Positions 10,870 to 18,931 of a stretch of DNA of 64,000 bases are shown here, piece after piece. This stretch comes from Micromonospora haikouensis. Its GTDB lineage: Bacteria > Actinomycetota > Actinomycetes > Mycobacteriales > Micromonosporaceae. The notes under the pieces are model-generated. The model searched no databases, was not told the DNA's origin, and saw nothing but the letters and a program-made list of their open reading frames with translations. Both the position numbers and the translations under genes were made by a program. Each line of letters starts with the position of its first letter. The stretch's first letter is position 1. Location of the stretch: positions 124,001-188,000 of the forward strand of contig NZ_FMCW01000008.1 in NCBI RefSeq assembly GCF_900091595.1, given 5' to 3'.

Positions 10870-10900
10870 TTGTCCACAGGCTGTGGACGAGTTTTCCACC
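10870..10900. promoter_or_regulatory. Cluster of DnaA-box-like sequences
   Basis: TTGTCCACA at 10870-10878 is a perfect actinobacterial DnaA box. It is followed by an inverted box (TGTGGACGA, 10882-10890, 8/9) forming a GTCCACAG-G-CTGTGGAC palindrome, then a third weaker box (TTTTCCACC, 10892-10900, 7/9). No dnaA or dnaN lies nearby, so this is not oriC. Confidence 0.45.
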
Positions 10901-10952
10901 GGTTGTGGGACAACGCCGCGGCGAACCGGGTTCTTCCCGGCGGGTGACACGG

Positions 10953-10989
10953 CGACGCCGGCCCGGAGGTGTGCTCCGGTCCGGCGTCG
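10953..10989 (-). terminator. lsr2 terminator
   Basis: 15-bp stem with one internal mismatch (10953-10968 with 10974-10989) and a 5-nt loop, about 80 nt downstream of the lsr2 stop on the minus strand. Confidence 0.7.
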
Positions 10990-11071
10990 GTGTCGCCCGT
11001 GTCGGGGATGTCCCGCCGAGGGCCTTGTCGCACCCGGCGACTGCGGCGGTCACCCGGGACCGCCTCGGCGC

Positions 11072-11416
11072 TCAGCGCTTCGCGTGGAACTCGTCGACGA
11101 TCTCCTGGGGGATGCGCCCCCGGTCGGAGATCTCCTTGCCCTCCCGCTTGGCCCACGCCCGGATCGCCTTGTTCTGCTCACGGTCGGCGGTGGCGCCGCC
11201 CCGGCCGCGCGCAGCCCGCCCGCCGACCACCACGCCGCCCCGGCCCACCTTGGTGCCGTTGGCGACGTAGGGCGAGAAAACCTCCCGCAATTTCTCGGCG
11301 TTCGTGGCGGACAGGTCGATCTCGTACTGAACCCCGTCGAGCGCGAACTTGACGGTCTCGTCAGCGTCCCCGCCGTCCAGGTCATCGACCAGCTTGTGAA
11401 TGATCTGCTTGGCCAC
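11072..11416 (-). CDS. lsr2: Nucleoid-associated silencer Lsr2
   Basis: 114 residues. Lsr2 is the actinobacterial H-NS analogue that bridges AT-rich DNA and silences foreign genes. The N-terminal dimerisation part begins VAKQIIHKLVDDLDG; the C-terminal DNA-binding domain has the WAKREG and RGRIP (AT-hook-like RGR) motifs. The start is the GTG at 11416, preceded by an AAAGGAA ribosome binding site; the in-frame upstream extension is not part of the family. It has its own promoter and terminator and lies between clpC and lysS as in mycobacteria. Confidence 0.97.
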   Translation of the reverse strand: MAKQIIHKLVDDLDGGDADETVKFALDGVQYEIDLSATNAEKLREVFSPYVANGTKVGRGGVVVGGRAARGRGGATADREQNKAIRAWAKREGKEISDRGRIPQEIVDEFHAKR

Positions 11417-11461
11417 GTCCCACATTCCTTTCGAGCAGGGTGATCCTGCAAACTGAGAGCA

Positions 11462-11491
11462 CAATAACCCGCCCGATGCTTGCCTCGTCAA
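11462..11491 (-). promoter_or_regulatory. lsr2 promoter
   Basis: On the minus strand, -35 TTGACG (complement of 11486-11491), an 18-bp spacer, and -10 TTATTG (complement of 11462-11467), about 45 bases before the GTG. The local AT-richness is high for this genome. Confidence 0.55.
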
Positions 11492-11530
11492 TAGGATGCG
11501 GTAACTGCCCCTAGCGGTGTGGCCGGTCGG

Positions 11531-13039
11531 CTACTCCGCGCGGACCAACGGGAAGAGGATGGTTTCCCGAATTCCCAGGCCCGTCAGCGCCATCAACAGC
11601 CGGTCGATTCCCATTCCCATGCCGCCGGCCGGGGGCATTCCGTACTCCATGGCCCGGAGAAAGTCCTCGTCGAGCCGCATGGCCTCGTCGTCGCCGCGCG
11701 CCGCGAGCTGGGCCTGGGCGACGAGCCGCTCCCGCTGCACGACCGGGTCGACCAGCTCCGAGTACGCGGTGCCCAGCTCGAACCCGAGGACGTAGAGGTC
11801 CCACTTCTCGGCCAGCCCCGGCTCGCTGCGGTGGGCCCGGGTCAGCGGGCTGGTCTCCTCCGGGTAGTCCCGCACGAACGTCGGCGCCTGGAGCCCCGGC
11901 ACGACCAGTTCCTCGAACAGCTCCTCGGCGAGCTTGCCCGGCCCCCACTTCGGGTCGACGGCCAGGCCGACCTTGTCGGCGTACTCGACGAGGCGGGCCC
12001 GCTCGGTGCGGACGGTGACCTCTTCGCCGAGCGCCTCCGAAAGCACCCCGAAGAGGGTCACGGAGCGCCACTCGCCGCCCAGATCGAACTCGCGGCCATC
12101 CGCGTGCGTCACCACGGTCGAGCCGCCGACCGCGATCGCGGCCTCCTGCACCAGATTACGGGTCAGCGACGCCATCGTGTCGTAGTCGCCGTACGCCTCG
12201 TAGGCCTCCAGCATCGCGAACTCGGGCGAGTGCGAAGAGTCGACGCCCTCATTACGGAAGTTACGGTTGATCTCGAACACCCGATCGACCCCGCCGACCA
12301 CGGCGCGCTTGAGAAACAGTTCCGGCGCGATTCGCAGATACAGATCGGTGCTCAACGCATTGCTGTGGGTCACGAATGGCCGGGCCGCTGCGCCGCCGTG
12401 CAGCAACTGGAGCATCGGCGTCTCCACCTCGACGAAGCCCTGCCCGTGGAGGCAGTCGCGCAGGCTCCGCACGGCAGCGGCCCGCGTACGCACCATCTGC
12501 CGCGCCTGCGGGCGGACGATCAGGTCGACGTAGCGCTGGCGGACCCGGGCCTCCTCGCTGAGCGGCTTGTGCGCCACCGGCAGCGGGCGCAGCGCCTTCG
12601 CGGTGATCGCCCACTGCTCGGCCAGCACCGACAGCTCGCCGCGCCGGCTGGTGATCACCTCGCCGGTCACCCCGACGTGGTCGCCCAGGTCGACGAGGCG
12701 CTTCCAGTCGTCCAGCCGCTCCGCCCCCACCCGGTCGAGGGAGAGCATCGCCTGGAGTTCGGTGCCGTCGCCGTCCCGCAACGTCGCGAAGCAGAGCTTG
12801 CCGGTGTTCCGTACGAAGATCACCCGGCCGGTGACCGAGACCCGGTCGCCCGTGGCGGTGTCGGTGGGCAGGTCGGCATACCTCGCGCGGACCTCGGCCA
12901 GGGTGTCGGTCCGGGCGAACCCGACGGGGTACGGCTCGACGCCCTCGGCGAGCATCCGGTCCCGCTTCTCCCGGCGGACCTTCATCTGCTCCGGAAGGTC
13001 GTCGGCGGGGTCGACTGGCACGGCGTTCTGCTCGGTCAC
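11531..13039 (-). CDS. lysS: Lysyl-tRNA synthetase, class II
   Basis: 502 residues. N-terminal OB-fold anticodon-binding domain (about 65-180, starting [18 protein letters not shown]), then the class II catalytic core with motif 2 ([18 protein letters not shown]) and motif 3 ([15 protein letters not shown]). It charges tRNA-Lys. The start is the GTG at 13039 with AGGGAAG upstream. The position between lsr2 and coaX is conserved in actinobacteria. Confidence 0.97.
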   Translation of the reverse strand: MTEQNAVPVDPADDLPEQMKVRREKRDRMLAEGVEPYPVGFARTDTLAEVRARYADLPTDTATGDRVSVTGRVIFVRNTGKLCFATLRDGDGTELQAMLSLDRVGAERLDDWKRLVDLGDHVGVTGEVITSRRGELSVLAEQWAITAKALRPLPVAHKPLSEEARVRQRYVDLIVRPQARQMVRTRAAAVRSLRDCLHGQGFVEVETPMLQLLHGGAAARPFVTHSNALSTDLYLRIAPELFLKRAVVGGVDRVFEINRNFRNEGVDSSHSPEFAMLEAYEAYGDYDTMASLTRNLVQEAAIAVGGSTVVTHADGREFDLGGEWRSVTLFGVLSEALGEEVTVRTERARLVEYADKVGLAVDPKWGPGKLAEELFEELVVPGLQAPTFVRDYPEETSPLTRAHRSEPGLAEKWDLYVLGFELGTAYSELVDPVVQRERLVAQAQLAARGDDEAMRLDEDFLRAMEYGMPPAGGMGMGIDRLLMALTGLGIRETILFPLVRAE

Positions 13040-13128
13040 GGCACGCTTCCCTAGCTAAGGAGTTTCGGCGGGGTCAGGGCCGAGCGTACTCAAGGGCTCT
13101 GGCGGCCGTTGCGGGATAACCTCCCGCC

Positions 13129-13191
13129 ATGACCGACCCCACGGCGGCCGGGTCGTCCGGCACGGCCGCCGCCCCATCGGGTACGGGGTGA
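13129..13191 (+). other. Possible 20-residue leaderless mini-ORF
   Basis: An ATG at 13129 follows a TAACCT hexamer (13117-13122) by six bases, the leaderless promoter layout used elsewhere in this window. The frame ends after 20 codons (small, Ala/Gly/Ser/Thr-rich). It could be a tiny gene, the remnant of a lost gene, or chance. Confidence 0.25.
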
Positions 13192-13246
13192 GAGGGGTGC
13201 CCTTCTCTACCGAAAGCGTTAACAGGGGGCCCTTCCTTGCACCTCA
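13190..13246. repeat. Micromonospora-type intergenic repeat
   Basis: Two related arms (AGAGGGGTGCCCTTCTCT and CAGGGGGCCCTTCCTT) surround a GCGTTAAC core in an imperfect dyad. I recall similar AGGGGCCCCTT...GTTAAC elements scattered between genes in Micromonospora and Salinispora. One end forms the coaX stop codon region. No second copy was found in this window. Confidence 0.5.
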
Positions 13247-14002
13247 CACGTTGCGGTCGTAGACCATGCGCAGGCCGATGAGGGTGATCATCGGCTCGTG
13301 GTGGGTGATGGTGCGGCACTCGCCGATCACCACCGACGCCAGCCCGCCGGTGGCGATCACCGCCCGCACCTCGCCCAGCTCCTCGGTCATCCGCTCGACG
13401 ATCCGGTCCACCTGCCCGGCGAAGCCGAAGTAGAGCCCCGACTGGAGACACTCGACGGTGTTCTTGCCGATCACCGAGCGGGGCTTGGCCGCCTCCACCT
13501 TGCGCAGCTGGGCGGCGCGGGCCGCGAGCGCGTCGAAGGAGATCTCGATGCCGGGGGCGAACGCGCCGCCGAGGAACTCGCCCCGGCCGCTGATCACGTC
13601 GAAGTTGGTGGTGGTGCCGAAGTCGACCACGATCGACGGCCCGCCGAACAGGGTGTACGCCGCGAGCGTGTTGACCACCCGGTCGGAGCCGACCTCCTTC
13701 GGGTTGTCGATCGCCAGTTGCACCCCGGTGCGTACCCCCGGCTCGACGATGACGCTCGGCAGGTCGGCGTAGTAGCGGGCGAGCATGGTCCGCAGCGACC
13801 GCAGCGCGGCCGGCACCGTCGAGCAGGCGGCCACCCCGGTGATCTCCACGGCGTCACCGGCGAGCAGCCCCCGGAACATCAGCCCGAGCTCGTCCGCCGT
13901 GGAGCGGGCGTCGGTCTTGATCCGCCAGGAGTGCACCAGCTTGTCGCCGTCGAAGGTCGCCAGCACGGTGTTGGTGTTTCCGATGTCGATGCAGAGCAGC
14001 AC
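13244..14002 (-). CDS. coaX: Type III pantothenate kinase
   Basis: 252 residues. It phosphorylates pantothenate in CoA synthesis. Seen: phosphate-binding DIGNTNT (about 6-12), the pantothenate-binding GSDRVVN segment (about 109-115) and DFGTTTNFD (near 127-135) of the ASKHA fold. The GTG start follows a TAGGCT hexamer by six bases, suggesting leaderless transcription. The pathway partners panC and panD are 6 kb upstream on the same strand, separated by the accessory island and the nad genes. Confidence 0.95.
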   Translation of the reverse strand: MLLCIDIGNTNTVLATFDGDKLVHSWRIKTDARSTADELGLMFRGLLAGDAVEITGVAACSTVPAALRSLRTMLARYYADLPSVIVEPGVRTGVQLAIDNPKEVGSDRVVNTLAAYTLFGGPSIVVDFGTTTNFDVISGRGEFLGGAFAPGIEISFDALAARAAQLRKVEAAKPRSVIGKNTVECLQSGLYFGFAGQVDRIVERMTEELGEVRAVIATGGLASVVIGECRTITHHEPMITLIGLRMVYDRNV

Positions 14003-14008
14003 GCACGC

Positions 14009-14014
14009 AGCCTA
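14009..14014 (-). promoter_or_regulatory. -10 element of a leaderless coaX promoter
   Basis: TAGGCT on the minus strand, six bases ahead of the GTG at 14002, with no Shine-Dalgarno sequence. Confidence 0.5.
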
Positions 14015-14039
14015 GTCCGGGCGGGCAGGCGGGCCTGGG

Positions 14040-14288
14040 TCATCCCCGGGCGCGGGCCCAGGTCAGGAAGCGGTCGGTCAGGTCGGCGGGCGGGGTCGTC
14101 GGGGTCAGCTCCGTGAGGTGCGTGGTGGCCTCCTCCTTGAGCACCGCCAGGTAGATGAGCAGGGCGATGCGGTTGCCTCGGTACTCGGTGAGCAGCGACA
14201 GCCGGGCGGGGCCGCATGGCCACGGGTGGCCGCAGCGGCGGCGCAGCCAGACGGGGCGGATCGGCAGGTGTGGGTGGGGGCGTGCCAT
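14040..14288 (-). CDS. Small Cys-containing hypothetical protein (island gene 3)
   Basis: 82 residues. The N-terminus RPVWLRRRCGHPWPCG carries two Cys and a His with Trp residues, like a degenerate zinc ribbon or knuckle; the rest is helical (LLTEYRGNRIALLIYLAVLKEEA). Its ATG overlaps the stop of the preceding gene by one base (TGATG), so the genes are coupled. Similar small proteins are, as I recall, common next to XRE/DUF397 pairs in Micromonospora and Streptomyces and are sometimes wrongly labelled flavin reductase. Function unknown. Confidence 0.7.
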   Translation of the reverse strand: MARPHPHLPIRPVWLRRRCGHPWPCGPARLSLLTEYRGNRIALLIYLAVLKEEATTHLTELTPTTPPADLTDRFLTWARARG

Positions 14289-14581
14289 CAGCGGAACCTC
14301 AGTGCGACGGCGCGGGCCTCGTCGTCGGTCATCGGCAGGAACCACAGGAACCGTTTCACGATCTGCGGCGGGGTTGGGCCGTGCGGGTGGCCCCGAAGGT
14401 CGCGGATCGCCTGTCGCAGGAACAGCGTGAAGCCCGCCAGCAGCGCGCCGCGTAGGTGGTTGTCCATCGGCAGGTTCCGCCATTGCGGGCAGGGAAACGG
14501 TTCGCCGTCGACCTCGCACAGCCAGTCGGGGCCCTCGGCGCGGTGCAGTTCCAGCGCCAGCGGAACGGGAGCCGGTCTCAC
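14288..14581 (-). CDS. Small hypothetical protein (island gene 2)
   Basis: 97 residues, starting at GTG 14581, which overlaps the stop of the gene before it in a GTGA. The N-terminal half has a GPDWLCEVDGEPFPCPQW segment with two Cys and several aromatics, suggesting a small metal-binding fold. The C-terminal half is helical with hydrophobic runs (LLAGFTLFLRQAI) and ends in a charged tail. No known enzyme motif was found. It is the middle gene of a three-gene coupled set divergent from the XRE regulator. Confidence 0.68.
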   Translation of the reverse strand: MRPAPVPLALELHRAEGPDWLCEVDGEPFPCPQWRNLPMDNHLRGALLAGFTLFLRQAIRDLRGHPHGPTPPQIVKRFLWFLPMTDDEARAVALRFR

Positions 14582-14868
14582 CACCGGCCCCCGTTGCCGC
14601 GCATCGCCTGCGCCGGGGTGCGCAGCTCGCCGGCCAAGCCCCAGATGACCTCGGTGGCGATCTCGTTGCGGGGAAACCGGTGCGGCGGGGTCATCGGGCC
14701 GATCAGTGGCGGGTCGTACGGCACAGGGTCCGCAGGGCCCGGGGCGGGCACGGGGGTTGCCGGCTTCGGTCGCTGCCTCTGCGGTCGGTCCTTCGTGAAC
14801 CGGTCCCGCCAGGTGGCGGGTCGGGCGTGCCGAGAGTTCCGGGCGCGGTGTCGGCCTCGGTCGGGCAT
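14578..14868 (-). CDS. Small basic hypothetical protein (island gene 1)
   Basis: 96 residues. The first 30 are very basic (Arg/His-rich), followed by a Pro-rich linker and a helical C-terminus (RNEIATEVIWGLAGELRTPAQA). The start ATG at 14868 has an AGGGGA ribosome binding site, so this is the first gene of the cassette. The basic N-terminus could bind nucleic acid; that is inference only. Confidence 0.65.
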   Translation of the reverse strand: MPDRGRHRARNSRHARPATWRDRFTKDRPQRQRPKPATPVPAPGPADPVPYDPPLIGPMTPPHRFPRNEIATEVIWGLAGELRTPAQAMRGNGGRW

Positions 14869-15117
14869 GGCGCTGTCCCCTCATGCGTCGAGATTGGGAA
14901 GGGGCCGCCCGCTCGGGTGATGTTGGAAGGACCCGGGCGGCCCCCTCGACGAACGCGACCGCCGGGCTTTGCCTCCACCGGCCGCGCCGTCTGGTGACAC
15001 TCTGGTATGGAGGTCGTTACCCTCGGAAGGTCGTCGGGGCGTCCGGGCTGCGCTGGCCGATCGGGGCTCCGTCCCGTGGTGCCGTGATTAGTTGATCTCG
15101 AATCTGGGAGGCTCTGT

Positions 15118-15918
15118 GTGAGCGACGTGCCAGGTCCCTTCGCGGACTTCATCGTGAGCGAGATCCGCCGCGCGCGAGGCGCGGCTGGCATGACGCAAGA
15201 GGCGTTCGGGCGCGGGGCGGGCTTCAGCGCGTCGCACGTGAGCGCGGTCGAGAGCGGCGCCCGAGCGCTGACCATGGACTTCATCCGTGGCGCGGACCGG
15301 GCGCTCAGTACCGGCGGACTCTTCGAGCGCCTCGTGACGAAGCTTGGAGCGCCATCGTGGTTCCTGCCCTGGCTGGACGCGGAGCGCAGCGCGACGCAGC
15401 TCCGCTACTTCGAGCCGAACCTGATTCCGGGGATCCTGCAAACCGAGGTGTACGCCCGCGCCGTGCTGCGGCTTGACCCGAAGTTGACGGACGACGAGGT
15501 AGACAGACGCGTGGCGGCGCGCATCCAGCGGCAGGCGATCCTGTCCCGCGAGGCCCCACCGCAGGTCGTCGTAGTCATGGACGAAGGCGCGGTCCGACGT
15601 GCCGGTGAGGGCTCCGAGAAATTGATGGGTGAGCAGCTACAACACCTTGTAGCCTGCGCAGAGCGGCCGAACATCAGTGTCCACGTCGTTCCGGCGGATG
15701 TGGGCCTTCACGCTGGCCTGTCTGGTCCCCTGTCGCTGGCGCACCTGCTGGATGGCAGTTGGGTGGGTCACCTGGAGAGCCAGCTCGGCGGCGATGTCGT
15801 AAACCGCCCGGCAGACCTCGATACACTCTTCGAGCGGTGGGAGGGCGTCCGTAACGAGGCGCTGTCGCGGCGGCAGTCCCTGGACCTGATAAAGGAAGTA
15901 GCGAACCAATGGACCTAA
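15118..15918 (+). CDS. XRE-family regulator with DUF5753 domain
   Basis: 266 residues. N-terminal Cro/CI-type helix-turn-helix (about 10-65; GMTQEAFGRGAGFSASHVSA) followed by a DUF5753 domain (about 80-262) beginning near the typical RYFEPNLIPGILQT. GTG start with GGGAG 7 bases upstream. The family pairs with DUF397 proteins in actinobacteria and controls development or antibiotic genes (for example the whiJ-type loci). The downstream DUF397 gene overlaps its 3' end by 10 bp. Codon use is less GC-biased than in the housekeeping neighbours, in line with accessory DNA. Confidence 0.93.
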   Translation: MSDVPGPFADFIVSEIRRARGAAGMTQEAFGRGAGFSASHVSAVESGARALTMDFIRGADRALSTGGLFERLVTKLGAPSWFLPWLDAERSATQLRYFEPNLIPGILQTEVYARAVLRLDPKLTDDEVDRRVAARIQRQAILSREAPPQVVVVMDEGAVRRAGEGSEKLMGEQLQHLVACAERPNISVHVVPADVGLHAGLSGPLSLAHLLDGSWVGHLESQLGGDVVNRPADLDTLFERWEGVRNEALSRRQSLDLIKEVANQWT

Positions 15919-16109
15919 CTGGTGCGCAATGGAGGAAGTCCACACGCAGCGGCACTAGCGGCGGCAACTGCGTCGAGGTCGCCGACAACCTTTCCGACGT
16001 TGTGCTGGTCCGAGACACCAAGGACCGTGACGGCGGCACGCTGGCGTTCGCCCCGGCCGCATGGCGTGGCTTCGTGGCGCTGGCGAAGGAGATCCGCCCC
16101 GTCGGCTGA
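15909..16109 (+). CDS. DUF397 domain protein
   Basis: 66 residues covering one whole DUF397 domain: WRKSTRSGTSGGNCVEVA near the start, then VLVRDTKDRDGGTLAF and the AWRGFVA segment. These small proteins act with the adjacent XRE/DUF5753 regulator, probably as partner or antagonist. The ATG lies inside the 3' end of the regulator gene, so expression is coupled. A terminator follows. Confidence 0.93.
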   Translation: MDLTGAQWRKSTRSGTSGGNCVEVADNLSDVVLVRDTKDRDGGTLAFAPAAWRGFVALAKEIRPVG

Positions 16110-16124
16110 TCCCGGCTCGCGATC

Positions 16125-16155
16125 ACAGGCCCCCGACGAAACACCGGGGGCCTGT
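16125..16155. terminator. Terminator between DUF397 gene and nadC
   Basis: Perfect 11-bp stem (16125-16135 with 16145-16155) and a 9-nt A-rich loop between convergent genes, followed by TCTCGT. Confidence 0.78.
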
Positions 16156-16178
16156 CTCGTACGGGCGGGCCCAACGGC

Positions 16179-17126
16179 CTAGACGCCGCGTGGAGCGGGG
16201 TCCCGCAGGTCCAGCGCGACGTCCAGGATCGGCGAGGAGTGCGTCAGCGCGCCGACCGAGAGGTAGTCCACGCCGGTCGCCCCGTACTCCGCCACGACGT
16301 CGAGGGTCAGCCCGCCGGTCGCCTCCAGCTCCGCCCGGTCCCCCACCGCGGCCACCACCTCGCGCAGCGTCGCCGGGGTCATGTTGTCCAGCAGCAGGAA
16401 GTCGGCACCCGCCTCGACGGCCTCCAGCGCCTCGGCGAGGGTGTCCACCTCCACCTGCACCGCCACGCCGGGGAAGACCTCCCGGACCCGGCGGTAGGCC
16501 GCCGCGACGCCGCCGGCCGCGAACTTGTGGTTGTCCTTGATCATGGCGACGTCGTACAGGCCCATCCGCTTGTTGGTGCCGCCGCCGGCCCGCACCGCGT
16601 ACTTCTCCAGCGCCCGCAGGCCCGGGGTCGTCTTGCGGGTGTCCAGCACCGTCGCCTTCGTGCCGGCCAGCGCGTCCGCCCAGGCCCGGGTGTGGGTGGC
16701 CACCCCGGACATCCGGCAGAGCAGGTTGAGCGCCGTGCGCTCGGCGGTGAGCAGCAGCCGGGTCGGCCCGGCCACCGTGGCCAGCACGTCGCCGCGCGAC
16801 ACCCGCTGCCCGTCGTGGGCCACGACCGACACCTCGACGGTACGGCCACCGCCCGCCTTCGCGCCGGCAGCCGGCCCGGCCGGGAAGCCGGTCACCTCGG
16901 CGGCCAGCTCGAACGCGGCGGCCGCCACGGCCAGCCCCGCGACCACCCCGTCGGCGCGGGCGACCAGGTCGGCCGTGTCGGTCTGGGTCGCCGGGATCGT
17001 GGCGACGCTGGTGACGTCGAGGAAGTCCGGGCCGAGGTCCTCGGCGAACGCGGTGACGAGCACCCGCCGTACCTCGGCCGGATCCAGCCCGGTCGCCCGC
17101 AGCGCCTGCTCCGTCGTGTCCCTCAT
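16179..17126 (-). CDS. nadC: Nicotinate-nucleotide pyrophosphorylase (QPRTase)
   Basis: 315 residues. It converts quinolinate and PRPP to nicotinate mononucleotide. Visible: the RTALNLLCRMSGVAT segment, TRKTTPGLRALEKYAVRAGGG, the KDNH loop (IKDNHKFA), and the C-terminal EATGGL and GVDYLSVGALTHS motifs. The ATG overlaps the nadB stop in an ATGA, so the two are coupled. Confidence 0.97.
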   Translation of the reverse strand: MRDTTEQALRATGLDPAEVRRVLVTAFAEDLGPDFLDVTSVATIPATQTDTADLVARADGVVAGLAVAAAAFELAAEVTGFPAGPAAGAKAGGGRTVEVSVVAHDGQRVSRGDVLATVAGPTRLLLTAERTALNLLCRMSGVATHTRAWADALAGTKATVLDTRKTTPGLRALEKYAVRAGGGTNKRMGLYDVAMIKDNHKFAAGGVAAAYRRVREVFPGVAVQVEVDTLAEALEAVEAGADFLLLDNMTPATLREVVAAVGDRAELEATGGLTLDVVAEYGATGVDYLSVGALTHSSPILDVALDLRDPAPRGV

Positions 17127-18820
17127 CGCTCTCCAGCCTCCCAGCGAGACGTCAGCCTGCCCTGCGCCCCGACCTCGGCGACCAGGTGGCCCCGCCACCG
17201 CTCGTCCGCCGTCGGGTGGTCCTCCCGCCAGTGGCAACCCCGGGTCTCCTGGCGGGCGTACGCGGCGGCGACCAGCGCCGACGCCACCGTGATCAGGTTC
17301 GTGGCCTCCCAGTCGGCGGTGCGCGGGGTGCCCCGGCCGGAACCCAGCTCGCCCAGCTCCGTGGCCGTGGCGGCGAGCGTGCCCGCCGAACGCAGCACAC
17401 CGGCGCCCCGGGTCATCGCCCGCTGCAGCGCGGACGTCCCCTCGGCGGGCACCACCCAGCCGCCCCCGCCGGCCCACGCGCCGCCCTCGGCGGGCCGGGC
17501 CTGCTCGGGCAGGCCGGCGGCGATGTCCTCGGCGATCCGGCGGGAGAACACCAGCCCCTCCAGCAGCGAGTTGCTGGCCAGCCGGTTCGCGCCGTGCACG
17601 CCCGTGCAGGCCACCTCGCCGCAGGCGTACAGGCCGGGGATGGAGGTGCGGCCGCGCAGGTCCGTGCGGACGCCGCCCGAGGCGTAGTGGGCGGCCGGGG
17701 CGACCGGGATCAGGTCGGTGGCCGGGTCGACGCCGATGGCCAGGCAGGAGGCGACGATGGTCGGGAAGCGCCCGGCCAGGAAGTCGCCGCCGAGGTGTCG
17801 GGCGTCGAGGTAGACGTGGTCGGCGCCGGTGGCCAGCATGACCCGGTGGATGCCCTTGGCCACCACGTCCCGGGGGGCCAGCTCCGCCAGCTCGTGCTGG
17901 CCGACCATGAACCGCTTGCCGTCGCCGTCGACGAGGTGCGCGCCCTCGCCGCGCAGCGCCTCGGAGACCAGCGGCTGCTGCGCCCGGCCGGCCCCCGGCA
18001 CGCCGGCGCCGGCCGGGGTGATCAGCGCCGTGGGGTGGAACTGGACGAACTCCACGTCGGTGACCGCCGCGCCGGCCCGCATGGCCAGCGCCACGCCGTC
18101 GCCGGTGGAGACGGCCGGATTGGTGGTGGCGGAGAAGACCTGCCCCATCCCGCCGGTGGCGAGCACCACCGCGCGGGCCAGCAGCGCGCCGACGCCGTCC
18201 TCGCTGCCCTCGCCGAGCACGTGCAGGGTGATCCCGCAGACCGGGCCGAGCCCGCCGGGCCCGTCGCCGGGGGCGCGCAGCAGGTCGAGCACGAGGGCGT
18301 GCTCGACCAGCCGGATCCACGGGTCGCGGCGGACCGCCGCGTGCAGGGCCCGCTGCACCTCCGCGCCGGTGGCGTCCCCGCCGGCGTGCACGATCCGGTC
18401 GGCCCGGTGCCCGCCCTCCCGGGTGAGCATGAGCGAGCCGTCGGGGTGGCGGTCGAACTCCGCGCCGATGCGCATCAGCTCCCGCAGCCGGGTCGGCCCC
18501 TCCTCCACCAGCACCCGCACGGCGGCGGGATCGCACAGCCCCACCCCGGCGACCTCGGTGTCGAAGGCGTGCGCGGACGGGGTGTCCGCCGGGTCGAGCA
18601 CGGCGGCGATGCCGCCCTGGGCCCAGCGGGTCGAGCCGTCGTCAATGTTGACCTTGGTGACCACGGTGACGTGCAGGCCGGCCTCGCGCAGGTGCAGCGC
18701 GGCGGTCAGCCCGGCCACCCCGGAGCCGACCACGATCACGTCGGTGGTCTCCACCCAACCGGGCGCGGGCGCGGCCAGCAGCGTCGGCAGGACGGGCAGG
18801 TCGACGGTCGGTAGGTCCAT
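17123..18820 (-). CDS. nadB: L-aspartate oxidase
   Basis: About 565 residues. A flavoprotein that oxidises L-aspartate to iminoaspartate in de novo NAD synthesis. Seen: FAD dinucleotide fold (VIVVGSGVAGLTAALHL, about 28-44), DDGSTRWAQGGIAA, the active-site EFVQFHPTAL, the GEGAHLV segment and the HGANRLASNSLLEGLV block. The C-terminal helical part follows. The start at ATG 18820 is preferred; in-frame GTG and TTG lie 6 and 12 bases upstream. nadA was not found in the window. Confidence 0.96.
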   Translation of the reverse strand: MDLPTVDLPVLPTLLAAPAPGWVETTDVIVVGSGVAGLTAALHLREAGLHVTVVTKVNIDDGSTRWAQGGIAAVLDPADTPSAHAFDTEVAGVGLCDPAAVRVLVEEGPTRLRELMRIGAEFDRHPDGSLMLTREGGHRADRIVHAGGDATGAEVQRALHAAVRRDPWIRLVEHALVLDLLRAPGDGPGGLGPVCGITLHVLGEGSEDGVGALLARAVVLATGGMGQVFSATTNPAVSTGDGVALAMRAGAAVTDVEFVQFHPTALITPAGAGVPGAGRAQQPLVSEALRGEGAHLVDGDGKRFMVGQHELAELAPRDVVAKGIHRVMLATGADHVYLDARHLGGDFLAGRFPTIVASCLAIGVDPATDLIPVAPAAHYASGGVRTDLRGRTSIPGLYACGEVACTGVHGANRLASNSLLEGLVFSRRIAEDIAAGLPEQARPAEGGAWAGGGGWVVPAEGTSALQRAMTRGAGVLRSAGTLAATATELGELGSGRGTPRTADWEATNLITVASALVAAAYARQETRGCHWREDHPTADERWRGHLVAEVGAQGRLTSRWEAGER

Positions 18821-18931
18821 GAGCACAGTCAACCCGAACGCCGTTCACCTCGGGCGGCGGGGGCGGGACGAGTGGTTTGGGCTACCCCGGGCCGCCGGCG
18901 TGCCCTGCGTCCGGGTCGGGCGGGGCGGCGG

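Larger units (their letters stand above)
10531..11071. other. 541-bp gap between clpC and lsr2
   Basis: No convincing gene. It holds the clpC promoter region, a ClgR-like site, a cluster of DnaA-box-like sequences and, next to lsr2, a terminator hairpin. Open frames here lack the codon bias of the neighbouring genes. Confidence 0.7.

Noticed and set aside
10544..11156. Several open frames in the clpC-lsr2 gap
   Set aside because: Arg/Pro-rich, no ribosome binding sites, no codon bias; the region reads as regulatory DNA.
16179..18536. Single 785-codon minus-strand frame joining nadC with upstream sequence
   Set aside because: The N-terminal two thirds is an out-of-frame reading of nadB; nadC begins at ATG 17126 with an ATGA overlap.
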